Shown here: piece after piece, positions 22,546 to 33,018 of the stretch
How positions within the stretch are numbered: the first letter of the stretch is position 1
How the letters are laid out: every line of letters begins with the position of its first letter
Assembly (NCBI GenBank): GCA_010279815.1
Contig: QEOQ01000359.1
Coordinates: forward strand, 996,849-1,060,848
Direction of reading: 5' to 3'
Length of the DNA: 64,000 nucleotides
From: Brachionus plicatilis
Taxonomy: Eukaryota > Rotifera > Eurotatoria > Ploima > Brachionidae
The notes under the pieces: generated by a model
What the model was told of the DNA's origin: nothing
Seen by the model: the letters and a program-made list of their open reading frames with translations, nothing else
The model's database searches: none
Program-made: the position numbers and the translations under genes

Positions 22546-22943
22546 CTACAGTCTTAAATCTTCTTCGATTGCTATTTTGCTCAGATTAAATTCGCCATTA
22601 TCCTCGCTTTTTAGTTGATTTTTATTTAAATCAATTGAAAATAACGAGTTGTCATTGCATATTTTATCTGAATTTAAATTAAATTCGCTAAAGCCTTGGT
22701 TGATACTACCAGGTAAATGCTTGTCCTCTTGTTTTGGATTAGCTTTCTCTTTTCTACAAAAAAATTTAAGGAAAATTTTGGTTATATTTAAAAAATTAAC
22801 TTTTTCAAACATGGCATCATTTTATACAAAAATTTTTTTCTCCATTTGAGCATTACAATCGACCATACAATAACAAAAGCAATCGAAGTTGTGAGAAATA
22901 TTGCGATAAGTATATCATCTATATTTGCTTTGTTTGATGTCAT
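22546..22943 (-). CDS. Small single-pass membrane protein, unknown family
   Basis: Two exons on the minus strand, 22943-22828 and 22753-22546, with a 74-nt GTATAA..TTTGTAG intron and matching phases, give 107 residues. The start MTSNKANIDD is preceded directly by an in-frame stop. Residues about 11-33 (ILIAIFLTTSIAFVIVWSIV) form one hydrophobic segment followed by KWRKKF, so the C-terminal 70 residues are probably cytoplasmic (positive-inside rule). That tail is polar, with many Asn/Asp/Ser, and no motif was recognised. I could not assign a family. The model depends on the intron, and both exons show codon use unlike noise. Confidence 0.55.
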
Positions 22944-24484
22944 TTACATTTATGATAGCCTAATATTTAAACAAATATTCGCTATTTTGATTTTATATTT
23001 GAATTTGCTAAAAAAATTCCTTGTCGCTTTAAAGAAATTATTAGTTATGTCGCGAATTGGTATATCTTTAGATAAATATGTTGACGTTGACGATTTAGAT
23101 ATTTTTTTTTGATATTGCTCAAACTTTTGTTCAACATATTTTTTATTTTAAAAACTCATTGTTTCCATATTTCAATATTTTCTATTTCTTTCTTCTTTGT
23201 ATTCTCTATAAACAAAAAATTAAAATATAATTAATCAAAACTTGAATAAAAATAAAATATGTAATGTAAAAACAATTAAAATTTTAAATTTTCAAACAAA
23301 AAAAATGAAATACAGTAAAAAAATTACATTAGAAATAATTTAAATTTTAAAAGAAATTCATGCTTGAAAATTTGTCATTAAAATTATCTCATTCAAGAAT
23401 TTTTTTTGGGCTAATTTTTTTTAAATTAAGATATTAATGAAAAATTAATAACTTGAATTTAAATTAATAATTTTTTATTGATTTTTACATTTTAAGATAG
23501 CAAATACTTAACTCTCACTAAACAACAATAATTTAAAATATTACATAACATTAATAGCTAATAAACCGAATCGAAAAAGTTACTATTTTTGATTATATAA
23601 TATAAATAAATAACTCAGAAAATTTAAGGAAAAACAATAATATAAAATAATTCATACTTTTTTCAGATAACTTAATTTCAATCAAATTGATTTTTTTAAG
23701 TGCCTAACTTCAAGATTACGAATTCAACAAGCTAAAATTGAACAAAAATTGTATTGCTTAAAATGAAATTATTTTTGACAAAAGGTAAAAATAATTTTCG
23801 TTTACGTAATATTTGTTCTTGAAAGTGTATGAATTTACTGGGGCTTATAAGCGAATAAATAATTAAGTTCTACATTTTTGTTGAATCCAAGAAAGGGTAC
23901 AGAGCATGCATTTTTTGCAAAAAAAAAGTTTAACTCTTTCATTATGTCATTATATATTTGGACTGTCTTCAAGAATAATTTGATATTTGATTAACTTGAT
24001 CTTTTAAAAATTTTAATTCTTGCCAAAAAATTTTTTTTCTTTTAGACTTTGTTGATTTTGATTAATTTAAAAATAAACTTTGGATTTCTTGCATTTATTT
24101 AGAGTTTAAAAAATTACTAATGGAAAAATGACCTTTAGAATTTCGCATATTTTTTAGAAATGTAAGAACTTAAAAGTCTGAATATTGATTTTTATTAAGA
24201 TAGATATTGACTAATGGAAAGCAATCTCAAGTGAATTATTTGAAAATAATAATTAGCAAACGAAACAATACAAATTAATTTCTACAATTTTTTCAAAAAA
24301 CAAAAATAATCCCAATTTTTTTAAGCAAGAGATAATTTTGTTGGTATTATTAGGTATTAGAAAAAAAAACAAATTCAACACAAATAGGAGATAATTTTAA
24401 TCTAAGAAAATAAAAAGTATCAAAAATATAAAAAAATTTAAAAGGCTATAAAAAAACTTTGTTCTTTATAAAATATTTGATAAA

Positions 24485-24646
24485 ATGAAAAGGCTTTTGA
24501 ATAAAAATTTGAAATACCATTTGTTGCATAATTTAGAATCGCATAAATCAATTGGCTTTCAAAATCGGTTCTTGAACGAGAGTGATTTGCACTTGTTGTT
24601 TTTACGCCCACGCTCGATTGATTTTAAATTTAAAAATATTTTCTAA
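24485..24646 (+). CDS. Candidate small ORF (53 aa), unknown
   Basis: ATG-started and stop-ended, reading MKRLLNKNLKYHLLHNLESH at its start and LHLLFLRPRSIDF later. Base composition is clearly less AT-rich than its surroundings (CGG, CTTGCC-like and CGCCCACGC stretches), which suggests a real or former coding exon. The peptide is basic with Leu/His-rich helical character. There is no known family, and it could be a fragment of a mobile element. Confidence 0.25.
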   Translation: MKRLLNKNLKYHLLHNLESHKSIGFQNRFLNESDLHLLFLRPRSIDFKFKNIF

Positions 24647-25680
24647 GCGATTCTAAAAATTTAATTAACTCTCAAAAATACATATTTAAAAAAATATTTT
24701 TTTTCGTTCATTTAATTTACCATTTAAAATTTTATTTAATTTTCACCAAATATTTAATTTTTACTTTTTAAATAATAAATTATAATCAAAAAAAAATAAA
24801 ATTAAAACGATTCAATGACTTTGTTTCTTTTTTTTAAAGTTTAACTGTAACAATTCAACTTTATATTTAATATTAAAATTCAAAGTTCAATTGTCAAAAT
24901 TAATTTTTTTAAATTTTTGTATGATAGCTGATAATTATTCAATAAAACCAAAAATTATTAATTAATAAAGTTTTTTACTTTATTTAGAATTAAATCTTAA
25001 ATCAAGGTAAAAAAATCTTAAAATTTAGACATAATAGTTGATAAATCATTTTTTTATAACTTAGAGAATCGTTGGAGATCGTATTATACCAAATAGAAAT
25101 AGGTGAGAATTGTTTCATCATAAAACTAGTTCGTTAATTCTCGTTATTTTGTCTGAAAAAAAACATTAAATATTTGTGAATCAAGCGATTATTTAAAATT
25201 TTAAAAAGTAACAAAAAGTATTCAAAATAAAATAAGTTAAAAAGATACCAAAAATAATAAAAATTATTATATTTGATTTTTATAAGAATTTTAATCTGGT
25301 AGTCAAAATTTTTTAGTTTTTAATCTTAAAACTAAATTTAAATATTACAAAAATCATATTAGAAATGAATAATCAACTTAAAAGCACCTCTTTCGTTAAA
25401 AGAGTTTTTTTCTTTTTTATGGGTGAAAAATAAATACCTAATTCTTTTTTTTTTTAATATTTAGAATTTATTCTAAATTAAATAAGAGAGGAGAGAGAGA
25501 AAAAAAATTAAATTCATATCTCCCCTTTTTTTAAATAAATTACGGCTATGGATTGATAAGTAAATAAAACATATAAAAAGTGAATCAAGCAAAAAAATAA
25601 TTTAATTTTTAAAGCTGTTACCAAAGAAATAATTTTTTTTTAAATTTTAATCTAACATTAGTTTTTTTTGTAAATATTAT

Positions 25681-25703
25681 AAATAAATAAATAAATAAAT
25701 AAA
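25681..25703. repeat. AAAT microsatellite
   Basis: About six AAAT units in a row. Confidence 0.8.
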
Positions 25704-26331
25704 TTAACGAAATACAAATCAAGTTCGACCTCAAGTTAATTCTGGTCATATAAATCCTTTTGAGTTTTCGTTTCATTTTTAGTTTTTATATTTTGTTTTC
25801 TTATTTTAAATAATAATATTTAACTTTATTTTTTAGTTCACTATTTTAAAGATGCAAAATTAAAAATATTTGTTTATGTTGTTGTTTTCATATTTTATAT
25901 GTTTTCTTTATCTCCCTCAATAAATAACTCTTGCCTATTGTACAAAGAAATAAATCGAGCTTCAAGTTTATCTCTAAATGAAGATCTTCTAATTCAAACC
26001 ATTTTATAACAAAATTTAATTTTATTTGGAGATAAATTTGAATTTAGCTAATCTTTCATTATTTGCGCCCAAAATTAGAAAAATATAGAAAGTCATTTGC
26101 AAAATTAAACTTTATTAAATTTTTGATTTAACTCTTAGTTTAAACGACAGGAAAAAAATTGACAAAAATAAAAAAATTGATTTAAAAATTTTTAAAATAA
26201 AATAAATTTTTCTGACATTTTTAAATTCTAAAATAAATCTTTCAGCATAGCGCCATACAATAACTATTATTTTTTATTTCAAAAATTGGTTTTTATTAAC
26301 AAATTAGAATTTATAAGAAAATTTATAATGA

Positions 26332-26895
26332 CTACTTTTTCCGTTTTTTGGACTTTTTTTTATAACGACGCTTTTTTGAGCCGTCACAATCAGATGAATA
26401 CGAGTCACTTGATTTATCTGTGTCGGATGAGTCATCAAAATTTCTGTGTTTTTTTGTCTTTTTTGTCTTTTTTTTCGATTTTCTATTTTCATCTTTTTTG
26501 GTTTCATTTATTAGCTCTAATCGATTATCAATTGAAATTTTTTTATTTTCATTAGCACTTTGTTTAGAATCTGGATATAATTCTTGAAAACCACTATGAC
26601 CCCATTTTTCACCATTAGTTTCTTTTGCAGATTTATATAATGCTAGAATAGCTTTTAAATCATCTAATTCTTCAGGAGTCCGGCTAGATTTTGGCTTATC
26701 TTCTTTAATTTCATCATCTGATGGAGATGGAGATTTAAATTTAGGATTTTTTTCACAAGATTTGTGTCTCTTTTTTCTTTTGTTTGAAAGTGACGGTTCT
26801 TTTTTTTTCCACATTTCTTGTTCCTCTAGGTATTTATTGTGAGAGATAGCTTGTTGTATGAATCCATTTAATACTTGCTTATTAAGCCGCTGCAT
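26332..26895 (-). CDS. NKAPD1: NKAPD1-like nuclear protein (NKAP domain containing 1)
   Basis: 187 residues. The N-terminal part has HNKYLEEQEMWKKKE and, at about 103-115, KWGHSGFQELYPDS. Both are the conserved signatures of the NKAPD1 (C11orf57/UPF0690) family: 'HNKI.EE..MWK' and 'RWGHSGY.ELYPEE'. Between and after them the chain is low-complexity and charged, with KRKKRHKS, an acidic/Ser stretch (DDSSDTDKSSDSYSSD) and a Lys/Arg tail KKRRYKKKSKKRKK that should act as a nuclear signal. The family is thought to act in the nucleus near splicing, but no reaction is known. The start Met follows directly on a TTTATTTTATTTAG acceptor-like tract, so a 5' UTR intron or trans-splice site is likely. 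GTF2H5 lies 158 bp upstream on the same strand. Confidence 0.8.
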   Translation of the reverse strand: MQRLNKQVLNGFIQQAISHNKYLEEQEMWKKKEPSLSNKRKKRHKSCEKNPKFKSPSPSDDEIKEDKPKSSRTPEELDDLKAILALYKSAKETNGEKWGHSGFQELYPDSKQSANENKKISIDNRLELINETKKDENRKSKKKTKKTKKHRNFDDSSDTDKSSDSYSSDCDGSKKRRYKKKSKKRKK

Positions 26896-27053
26896 CTAAA
26901 TAAAATTACATATTTTTAAGATATTTCCAGATTAAATATGCCACGATTAAGCAGCAACATATAAAAAAATCCTCAACTTTAAAAAAAAAATTTTATTTAA
27001 TACAAAAAATTTTTCTAATTTTTACAACAGATAACTTATTTTTAGGCAAATTT

Positions 27054-27325
27054 TTATTTATCTGGAGCATATGTATGTTTGTCCATAAGATCGTCAATTT
27101 TTTCCTTAAGCCTTTCAACAAAATCTGATTCAATAAGCAGATGAGTTTCGTCCAAATCTTCTAGGACAAATTTGCCTCCCACTTCACCTTTTTCATCCAA
27201 GTAAAGTAAAAATTGCTTCATCGTTGAATCACTGGCATTTTAAAAATTTTACTCACATTAAAAAAATTTTAAACATTGATCGAATTTTACCACTCTACCA
27301 ATGTGCCCTTCACAACTTTAACCAT
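27054..27325 (-). CDS. GTF2H5: TFIIH subunit p8/TTDA (GTF2H5, Tfb5)
   Basis: Two exons, 27325-27291 and 27231-27054, join across a 59-nt intron to give 70 residues (human 71). The product starts MVKVVKGTLVECDSTMKQFL and continues YLDEKGEVGGKFVLEDLDET and HLLIESDFVERLKEKIDDLM, matching the TTDA pattern [25 protein letters not shown]...DIDDTH...L...v..lMD. p8 stabilises TFIIH by binding p52 and stimulates XPB in nucleotide excision repair and transcription. The splice junction falls inside the Cys codon of ECD and restores the conserved motif exactly. The gene is head-to-head with the TMEM223-like gene, with 216 bp between the two ATGs. Because the gene is so small and split, it is easily missed. 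Confidence 0.92.
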
Positions 27326-27541
27326 GGCCAAGAAATTCAAAAATATTTAACAATTTTTTGAAATTATTTTTCACAATTAATAATCTAGTAAAAAATGCCA
27401 TTACATTCATTTCATTTGAAATTATTTTTGGTAGAAATAACAAATCTAATTTTACTTTACGATCTACTAAAAGCGTTTAAACATTAAGAAAATTGAAATT
27501 TTTAATATTAATAAAAATTATACTTAAAATTTTTTTTTAAA
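27326..27541. promoter_or_regulatory. Shared divergent promoter region of GTF2H5 and the TMEM223-like gene
   Basis: Only 216 bp separate the two start codons, on opposite strands. Both transcription starts must lie here. No clear TATA box is visible. Confidence 0.5.
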
Positions 27542-28422
27542 ATGTTTTTTCATTCATTTGGTTTGGGAACCAAATTAAAAGTAAATAATGTTTTTTAATT
27601 TTAATCTTTTAATTTAATAATAAAATCAAGTTTTCCTTGATATTTAATCCAAAAATCAATCAATGCACTCGGCTATTTCGATCTTCGTCAAACAAGAAAA
27701 GCATTTCGGACCCATTTCAGCCAAATAAACAAAATTCCAATAAGGATTTTGAAGAATTTGTTGCCAAGAAGAAAGCATCTGGTGGACCTTTGGCTGATAA
27801 GATAAGAGTTAAAGGTGACACTTTTTTGGGACGAATAGTCAAGAGAATAGCTAATCCAACACCATTGAATATTCAGTTTAGACAAAATTTTAATCTAAAC
27901 GAAAACTATCGAATGATATACTTAATTGAAAATGAGCGTGTATTTTTGATCGTTCACAATTTGATAAAGCTTGCCTTTCCGGTCTTTGTTTTTTTGGTCT
28001 CAATATTTTTGATAGCTGAATTAAATGGACAGTCGAAGTTGTCTGTGGAAGATCCCTATCTTTTCCTGTCTTTTTTATCTATTTGGTTTTTTTTTGCCTA
28101 TTTTATGTCAACTAGAATCCAATATACGACAATTTTTAGAATTTATTACAATCAAAAAGAAGACAAATTCGCTTTCATTAAAATGAAGGGTTTTCTAAAA
28201 TTTGAAAAAGAAGATTTTGTCAGACAAAATGTTATCTTACGATCTATTGCTCCCAATCAAAGTGAATTTGTCAAAAATTTAACAAAAAATTTTGGAAATA
28301 TTTTTATTAACAATAAGTTAAGAAATGTTGATTTTAGATTGTTCTCGTCAAATGATGTTTTACAAAAAATGGTCGGAAAAAAACAATACGATATTTTGAG
28401 GAAAAAATCAGTTGTTCAATAA
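27542..28422 (+). CDS. Mitochondrial two-TM protein, TMEM223/TMEM186-like
   Basis: Exon 1 is 27542-27580 and exon 2 is 27631-28422, with a 50-nt intron in phase 0, giving 276 residues. Without exon 1 the frame has no ATG near its beginning, so the intron decides the start. The N-terminus MFFHSFGLGTKLKFSLIF followed by TRLFRSSSNKKS is basic and Ser-rich with no acids, like a mitochondrial presequence. Two hydrophobic helices follow, at about residues 124-145 (LAFPVFVFLVSIFLIAEL) and 158-175 (FLSFLSIWFFFAYFM). After them comes a soluble domain with TTIFRIYYNQKEDKFAFI and NIFINNKLRNVDFRLF. The layout and the IYYN / KxRxVxFxLF motifs resemble TMEM223 and TMEM186, assembly factors of respiratory complexes IV and I. 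I cannot separate the two by eye. Confidence 0.65.
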
Positions 28423-29218
28423 AATAAAATTTAAATTTTGCATGTTAATTTGAATAAAATTAAATAAAGTCAATTAAGTGGTTTAAATATTTATTTTTAA
28501 AAATAAATAAAAGATTTTTAGTTGAATAATTTAAATTCACTTCTGAATATAAAAAAACTTAGAATTGATAAAACCACTTCTGAGTTTTTTTTATTGATGT
28601 CAGAGTATTACCTACACTTTATGCAATTGAGGTACAGAAAAATTTTCAAAAACTATGATAAATTCTTCATATAGCTTGAAATTTAAGTACATTTTTATTG
28701 ATTTTTAAATATGTCCCTTTATGAAAAAAAGAAAATGTAGTATATTAGATACTTTTTTGATTGATAATATTGTGCTACTTTAGTTTACAGTTGAATGCTG
28801 TAAATAATTACAAAAAAATATACTTGTTTATTTTATTTATTAAATGTAAAATTTAACAAATATTTAATTTAAAATTGAAATACAATACTTTAAAACAATC
28901 GATATTTTGGAATGACTTTTTTGAATTTTTCATTGGTCTCATCATAATAAAGGTCAATTGAAAATAAATCATCTCAACAGTTTTAAAATCTTTGATAATA
29001 AGTAAAAAATTTTCTTTTAATAAAACAAGAGGGGGCGCAGACCCCTCCGTGACTTGTTTCAGGTTTGAAATTTTAAAATATATTTTACAGATACTTGATT
29101 TTACAATTGAGGATTTTTGATATGGCATTGAGATGTTGTCTGCTTTTGAAAATTATTTAAAAAAAAAATATATATATATATACGAATGTTTAGTTTAAAA
29201 TAAATAATAATCATTCAC

Positions 29219-29354
29219 GGGTTTAAATTCTAGGATTTTAAAGTGGTGGGGAATAACGCAGTGTAGTATTAATTTGCTTCGTAGAACCAAATTCAAAGGA
29301 GACTGTGAATTTGCATATTTAGAGATGTACAATAACGCTAACCTATTATATTGA
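29219..29354 (+). pseudogene. Short open fragment, possibly from a transposon
   Basis: About 45 codons reading SRILKWWGITQCSINLLRR then KGDCEFAYLEMYNNANLLY before TGA. Codon use is unlike the AT-only surroundings and the peptide looks natural. There is no ATG or flanking exon, and the family is not recognised. Confidence 0.25.
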
Positions 29355-30051
29355 ATATATCTATTACGGTTTTTTATTTGTGGAGGAATAGTCTTTATTT
29401 CCGCGAAAACAATTAACGGTTAATTTCGTTGAAACGCTATGCTATGATTCGACAAAACGAATCCTTCTTTGTTGAGGTGAAATCACCGATGAGATTTGAG
29501 CATTTGATCCATATTTTTCGTTTATTGTCTATAACTTCATGCCAAGTTAAATTGTTTGCGTTAATTACTTTTAAACAGTAATTACATAAAAAAAGAATAC
29601 AAAAGTTATTTATTCAAGTTTGGAACATTTTTACCTTATTTTAAATTTTTTAAAAATTAAAAATACTATAATTTGCTCCAAAACAATCATTAAAAAACTG
29701 AAAAGTATTTTTTATATATAGTTGAGAACCAAAAGTTTGTGACCAAAGTTGAAATTAATCTCAATTTTTTGTTAGTAAATTATTTATTTTTATTTCAAAA
29801 AAAAAATCCTGCTTGAGAGTGGATTTTTTCCAATCTTATTAAAAAAGTTTAGACAATTTTAATTCCAATTTTTTTTATTAAATTGCTTAAATTTTTTTTA
29901 TATATCAGTTTAAATAATAAGCTTACCAAAATGCTTGAGAATTTAATATTGATTTCTTGTTAATATTTTATAATGTTAGAATATTTCTTCAATTTTCTTG
30001 TTTGCTATTTCTTTTTTTAGTTAAGCTTACCACGCTAATTACTTTTTTCAG

Positions 30052-30186
30052 AGATGTGATTTTACGTAATATTACATCATTTTACGTAAGCTTACATTAA
30101 ATTAAATTCTAAATTTGATGTAATTTTATGTAATCTTAAATTTTTTTACGTAAAATTACGTAAAATGAAGTAATATTACCCGTTCT
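30052..30186. repeat. TTACGTAA-rich inverted repeat
   Basis: GTGATTTTACGTAATATTAC..TTACGTAAG on the left is mirrored by TTACGTAAAATTACGTAAAATGAAGTAATATTAC on the right, so the whole 135 bp can fold. The palindrome TTACGTAA or a one-base variant recurs several times. A related array lies at 63788-63906. It probably is a small MITE. Confidence 0.6.
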
Positions 30187-32346
30187 GCGGTTTAAAATAC
30201 AACACTGTAGATCAACGCATTTTTAAATTTATGTCTTTATTTACTACTAAATTCATGTTATTCATAAATAATTATTTAAAGGTAATAGATATAGTAGCAA
30301 AAAACGATAGTGGTTGGTCAGATAAATTAAAAATGATCTTAGTCACCGAGCGGTCAGTTTAAAAAAATTATACTAATTTAAAAAATTTATAGATTATAAA
30401 AATTCTTTAATATTTAATAATTGACAAAATTTTTGGCTTAAAATTTTTTTTATTTTAGGTATTTTTGATTCTGTTTGAATTTAAGTTTTTTAATTTTTTA
30501 AATTATTCGATGATTTATATTTTCATTACAAAATTTTACCAAATTTTACTTTGTTAAAGTATGATAAAACCAGAACCAGAAATTCTATTTAGAATTAATA
30601 ATTTATTTCATATTTAAAATTTATTGAAATATTTTGAGCATCAAAAATTTATTATAAACTCCAAATTGCCGTAAATTACTCTAATTATTATTAATATTTT
30701 TAATATCAAATTGTAATATGTAATCATCAAAAATAAATCAAAGCTTAACATTTGGAGTAGAATATCTTTTAAGGTGCTGTAGGCATGATGACTTTTTTAA
30801 TCCTATTTGGAATTTATTTTGAATATTTCTCAAAAATTCAATAATTATATTTTTTTTTAAATTGTTCTTCATTTGGAATTGAAAATTTAATTTGTAATTT
30901 TAAATTTACAATTACCTTCAAAATATTCCAAACTAAAAATTTAAGTTTTATCTTTTAAAAATTAAAACCACCAAATTCATCATTAATTGAATATAAATTG
31001 ATTTATAAATTCATTATTTATTTAAAGGATTAAGGGTTTCTTATGAAATGAGGAATGAATTTCTTTTAATTTCTTTTAAATTTTTTATTTTTTCAATTAT
31101 TAATTTTACCACTTAAAATTTTTAATCAATTTTAATATTTTGCATTTACAAAAATATATTTTGTTTTATGTTGTTTCACCATCAATTTTTTTAAAGATCA
31201 ATTTTGTCAAATAAAAATGAATTATTTTATAATTTTTGGAAGGTTTGTATGGAAAATCAAAAAGTAAAATTTACTTTTAATTCGTGAAGGTTTTTTTGAA
31301 CCCACCAAGAAACTAAATAAAAATAATTTTAAATAATAAAATGAATTGAGGTATGTTTTCTAACAAAGCTAATTATGTTTTAGATTCCAAAGTCTAAGAA
31401 AAATGATTAATTAAAATGAGAAATTGTCACCAACCATGCTATGCTTTAGGTCATATAAATTAGACCAAATTTTCTGGATTTTTCATGAAATTTCGACTTG
31501 TCCGTGATAAGTTTTATATCGAATTAGAAAAATTTTCTAAAAATTTTGTAAAAGAATTTATGCAGTAGAATTTGAACAAAGACAAATTATAAAAACAATC
31601 AAAGAAATTATAAGAAAAATAATTTTTTTCTTTCTTCAAACTGTTTTTTAAAAAAACAAAAATGATAAAACTTTTTATTTTCTTATTATCTGGCCTTTTT
31701 TAATTTTAAATAAATAATGTATAACTCATTTTACTAAAAAGCATGTTTTATTAAAGGGATACTAAAAACACCTTTAATAAAATATTTGATGGGTATTTAT
31801 ATTGATCAAACTGATAATATTTTTTAACAAACTTTGCTTTGAGCAATTATATTTTTTGCTTTACTTGTTTAAAAATGTTTAAAAAGAAGTCTTTGTATGA
31901 TTTATCTTGATAATTTGATCCGGATTTTTTATTTTTCTTAATTAAATTCAAATATTAGACTTAACAAGAGATTTATAATCAAAGCAAACAAAATTTAAGG
32001 TTAGATGGGCATTTGTTTTTTTTTTTTTCAAACAAAAATATACAAATAAATGAATTTATTTCGAATTTTTGGGTCAATATCACAACACATCAAATAAAGC
32101 TTAAAAATCATTTAAACTTTCTGAGTTAAAGGACAAACTTTTAAATGAAATTGTTTCTATCAAAATCAGTAAATTCTATTACAAATTAGTTCAGAATTTT
32201 TAAATAACTCGGGAGAAAACTTTTAAAAAAAGTGTGCCTAAATGTCTCAATCTAACTTCGTAATTAACTTATTTCTCATAATTTAATAAAGTCTAGACTA
32301 AAAGAGTATTTGTTTAACTTTTTTCTTAAACTTCAATTTTAACCAG

Positions 32347-32463
32347 TACACCACTATCTATCACGCATTTAGCGAATTGCTTTACCTTGAAGATTATCTG
32401 AGAGCTAATTTAGCTGGATCACGAAGCCACCTTGTGGATTTGAATAAATCAATTTTCCGATAA
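32347..32463 (+). CDS. Possible orphan terminal exon, unknown
   Basis: After a TTTTAACCAG acceptor-like site the sequence stays open for 38 codons (YTTIYHAFSELLYLEDYLRA, then NLAGSRSHLVDLNKSIFR) and ends in TAA. The codon use and amphipathic helices look like real protein. No partner exon could be identified on the left, so it may be a last exon of an unseen gene or a relic. Confidence 0.25.
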   Translation, partial: YTTIYHAFSELLYLEDYLRANLAGSRSHLVDLNKSIFR

Positions 32464-33018
32464 ATTCCATAAACATTCAGCTCATTATTCGAGACTTTAT
32501 TTCAAAAATCATATGATAATGGGGACGTCTAGGAGCAGAAAAGAGCGATTTTTTTCATAAATTATAATATTCAAAAAATTAAATTCGCAATTTCTAGGCA
32601 GCTATTTTTTTTGAACTAAGAGGGTTGCTTTAACTTAGATTCAAATTATGCCTTTTGGTAATTTATTTGAAATTTTTATGTTCATTACTTAGAGAGAAGA
32701 GGGGTAAGAAAAAGTAATGTGGTGTCGACTTGAAATATAAAGCAAATTCTCTATACACAATTTGAAGAAACACAACTAGGCAAAATAGAGAGAAAAAATA
32801 TTTCATTATAAAAATATACGCATTTTTGTATATTTTTATAAAAACAAAAAAAAACATAAAAACGAAATTATTTTTTTTCTCCTCTTTTTTATTTGTTCCC
32901 AAGTCTTTGAAAACTCTTTGCTGATTGCGGCGCATCCCAAGCTTCAAAAGAGTAAGAGAGAAAAAATAGTTTTGTGTAGTTTATGTTGACGCCAAACTGC
33001 CACCAGTGCTAACACAAC

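Larger units (their letters stand above)
22944..26331. other. Long AT-rich region with little structure
   Basis: 3.4 kb without a supported multi-exon gene. It contains a short candidate ORF at 24485-24646, an AAAT microsatellite at 25681-25703 and a GAGAGGAGAGAGAGA purine run at about 25487. Confidence 0.4.
28423..33018. other. Long gene-poor region upstream of NRBF2
   Basis: 4.6 kb. Contents: a (TA)n run at 29169-29182; a GAGGGGGCGCAGACCCCTC stem at about 29032; an open fragment 29219-29354; the TTACGTAA inverted repeat at 30052-30186; a possible exon at 32347-32463; and the NRBF2 upstream region (32900-33018), which is less AT-rich. No complete gene was found. Confidence 0.4.

Noticed and set aside
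22649..23112. Plus-strand ORFs opposite the small membrane protein gene
   Set aside because: The minus strand gives a phase-closed two-exon model with a stop directly upstream of ATG. The plus frames are hydrophobic shadows without ATG.
26286..26555. 89-codon plus-strand ORF at 26.3 kb
   Set aside because: It is antisense to the Lys/Ser-rich tail of NKAPD1, and its Phe/Leu content is just the complement.
29030..29560. Possible structured RNA around GAGGGGGCGCAGACCCCTC and GATTCGACAAAACGAATC
   Set aside because: Short stems only; no match to U-snRNA, SL RNA, 5S or snoRNA box arrangements that I could find.
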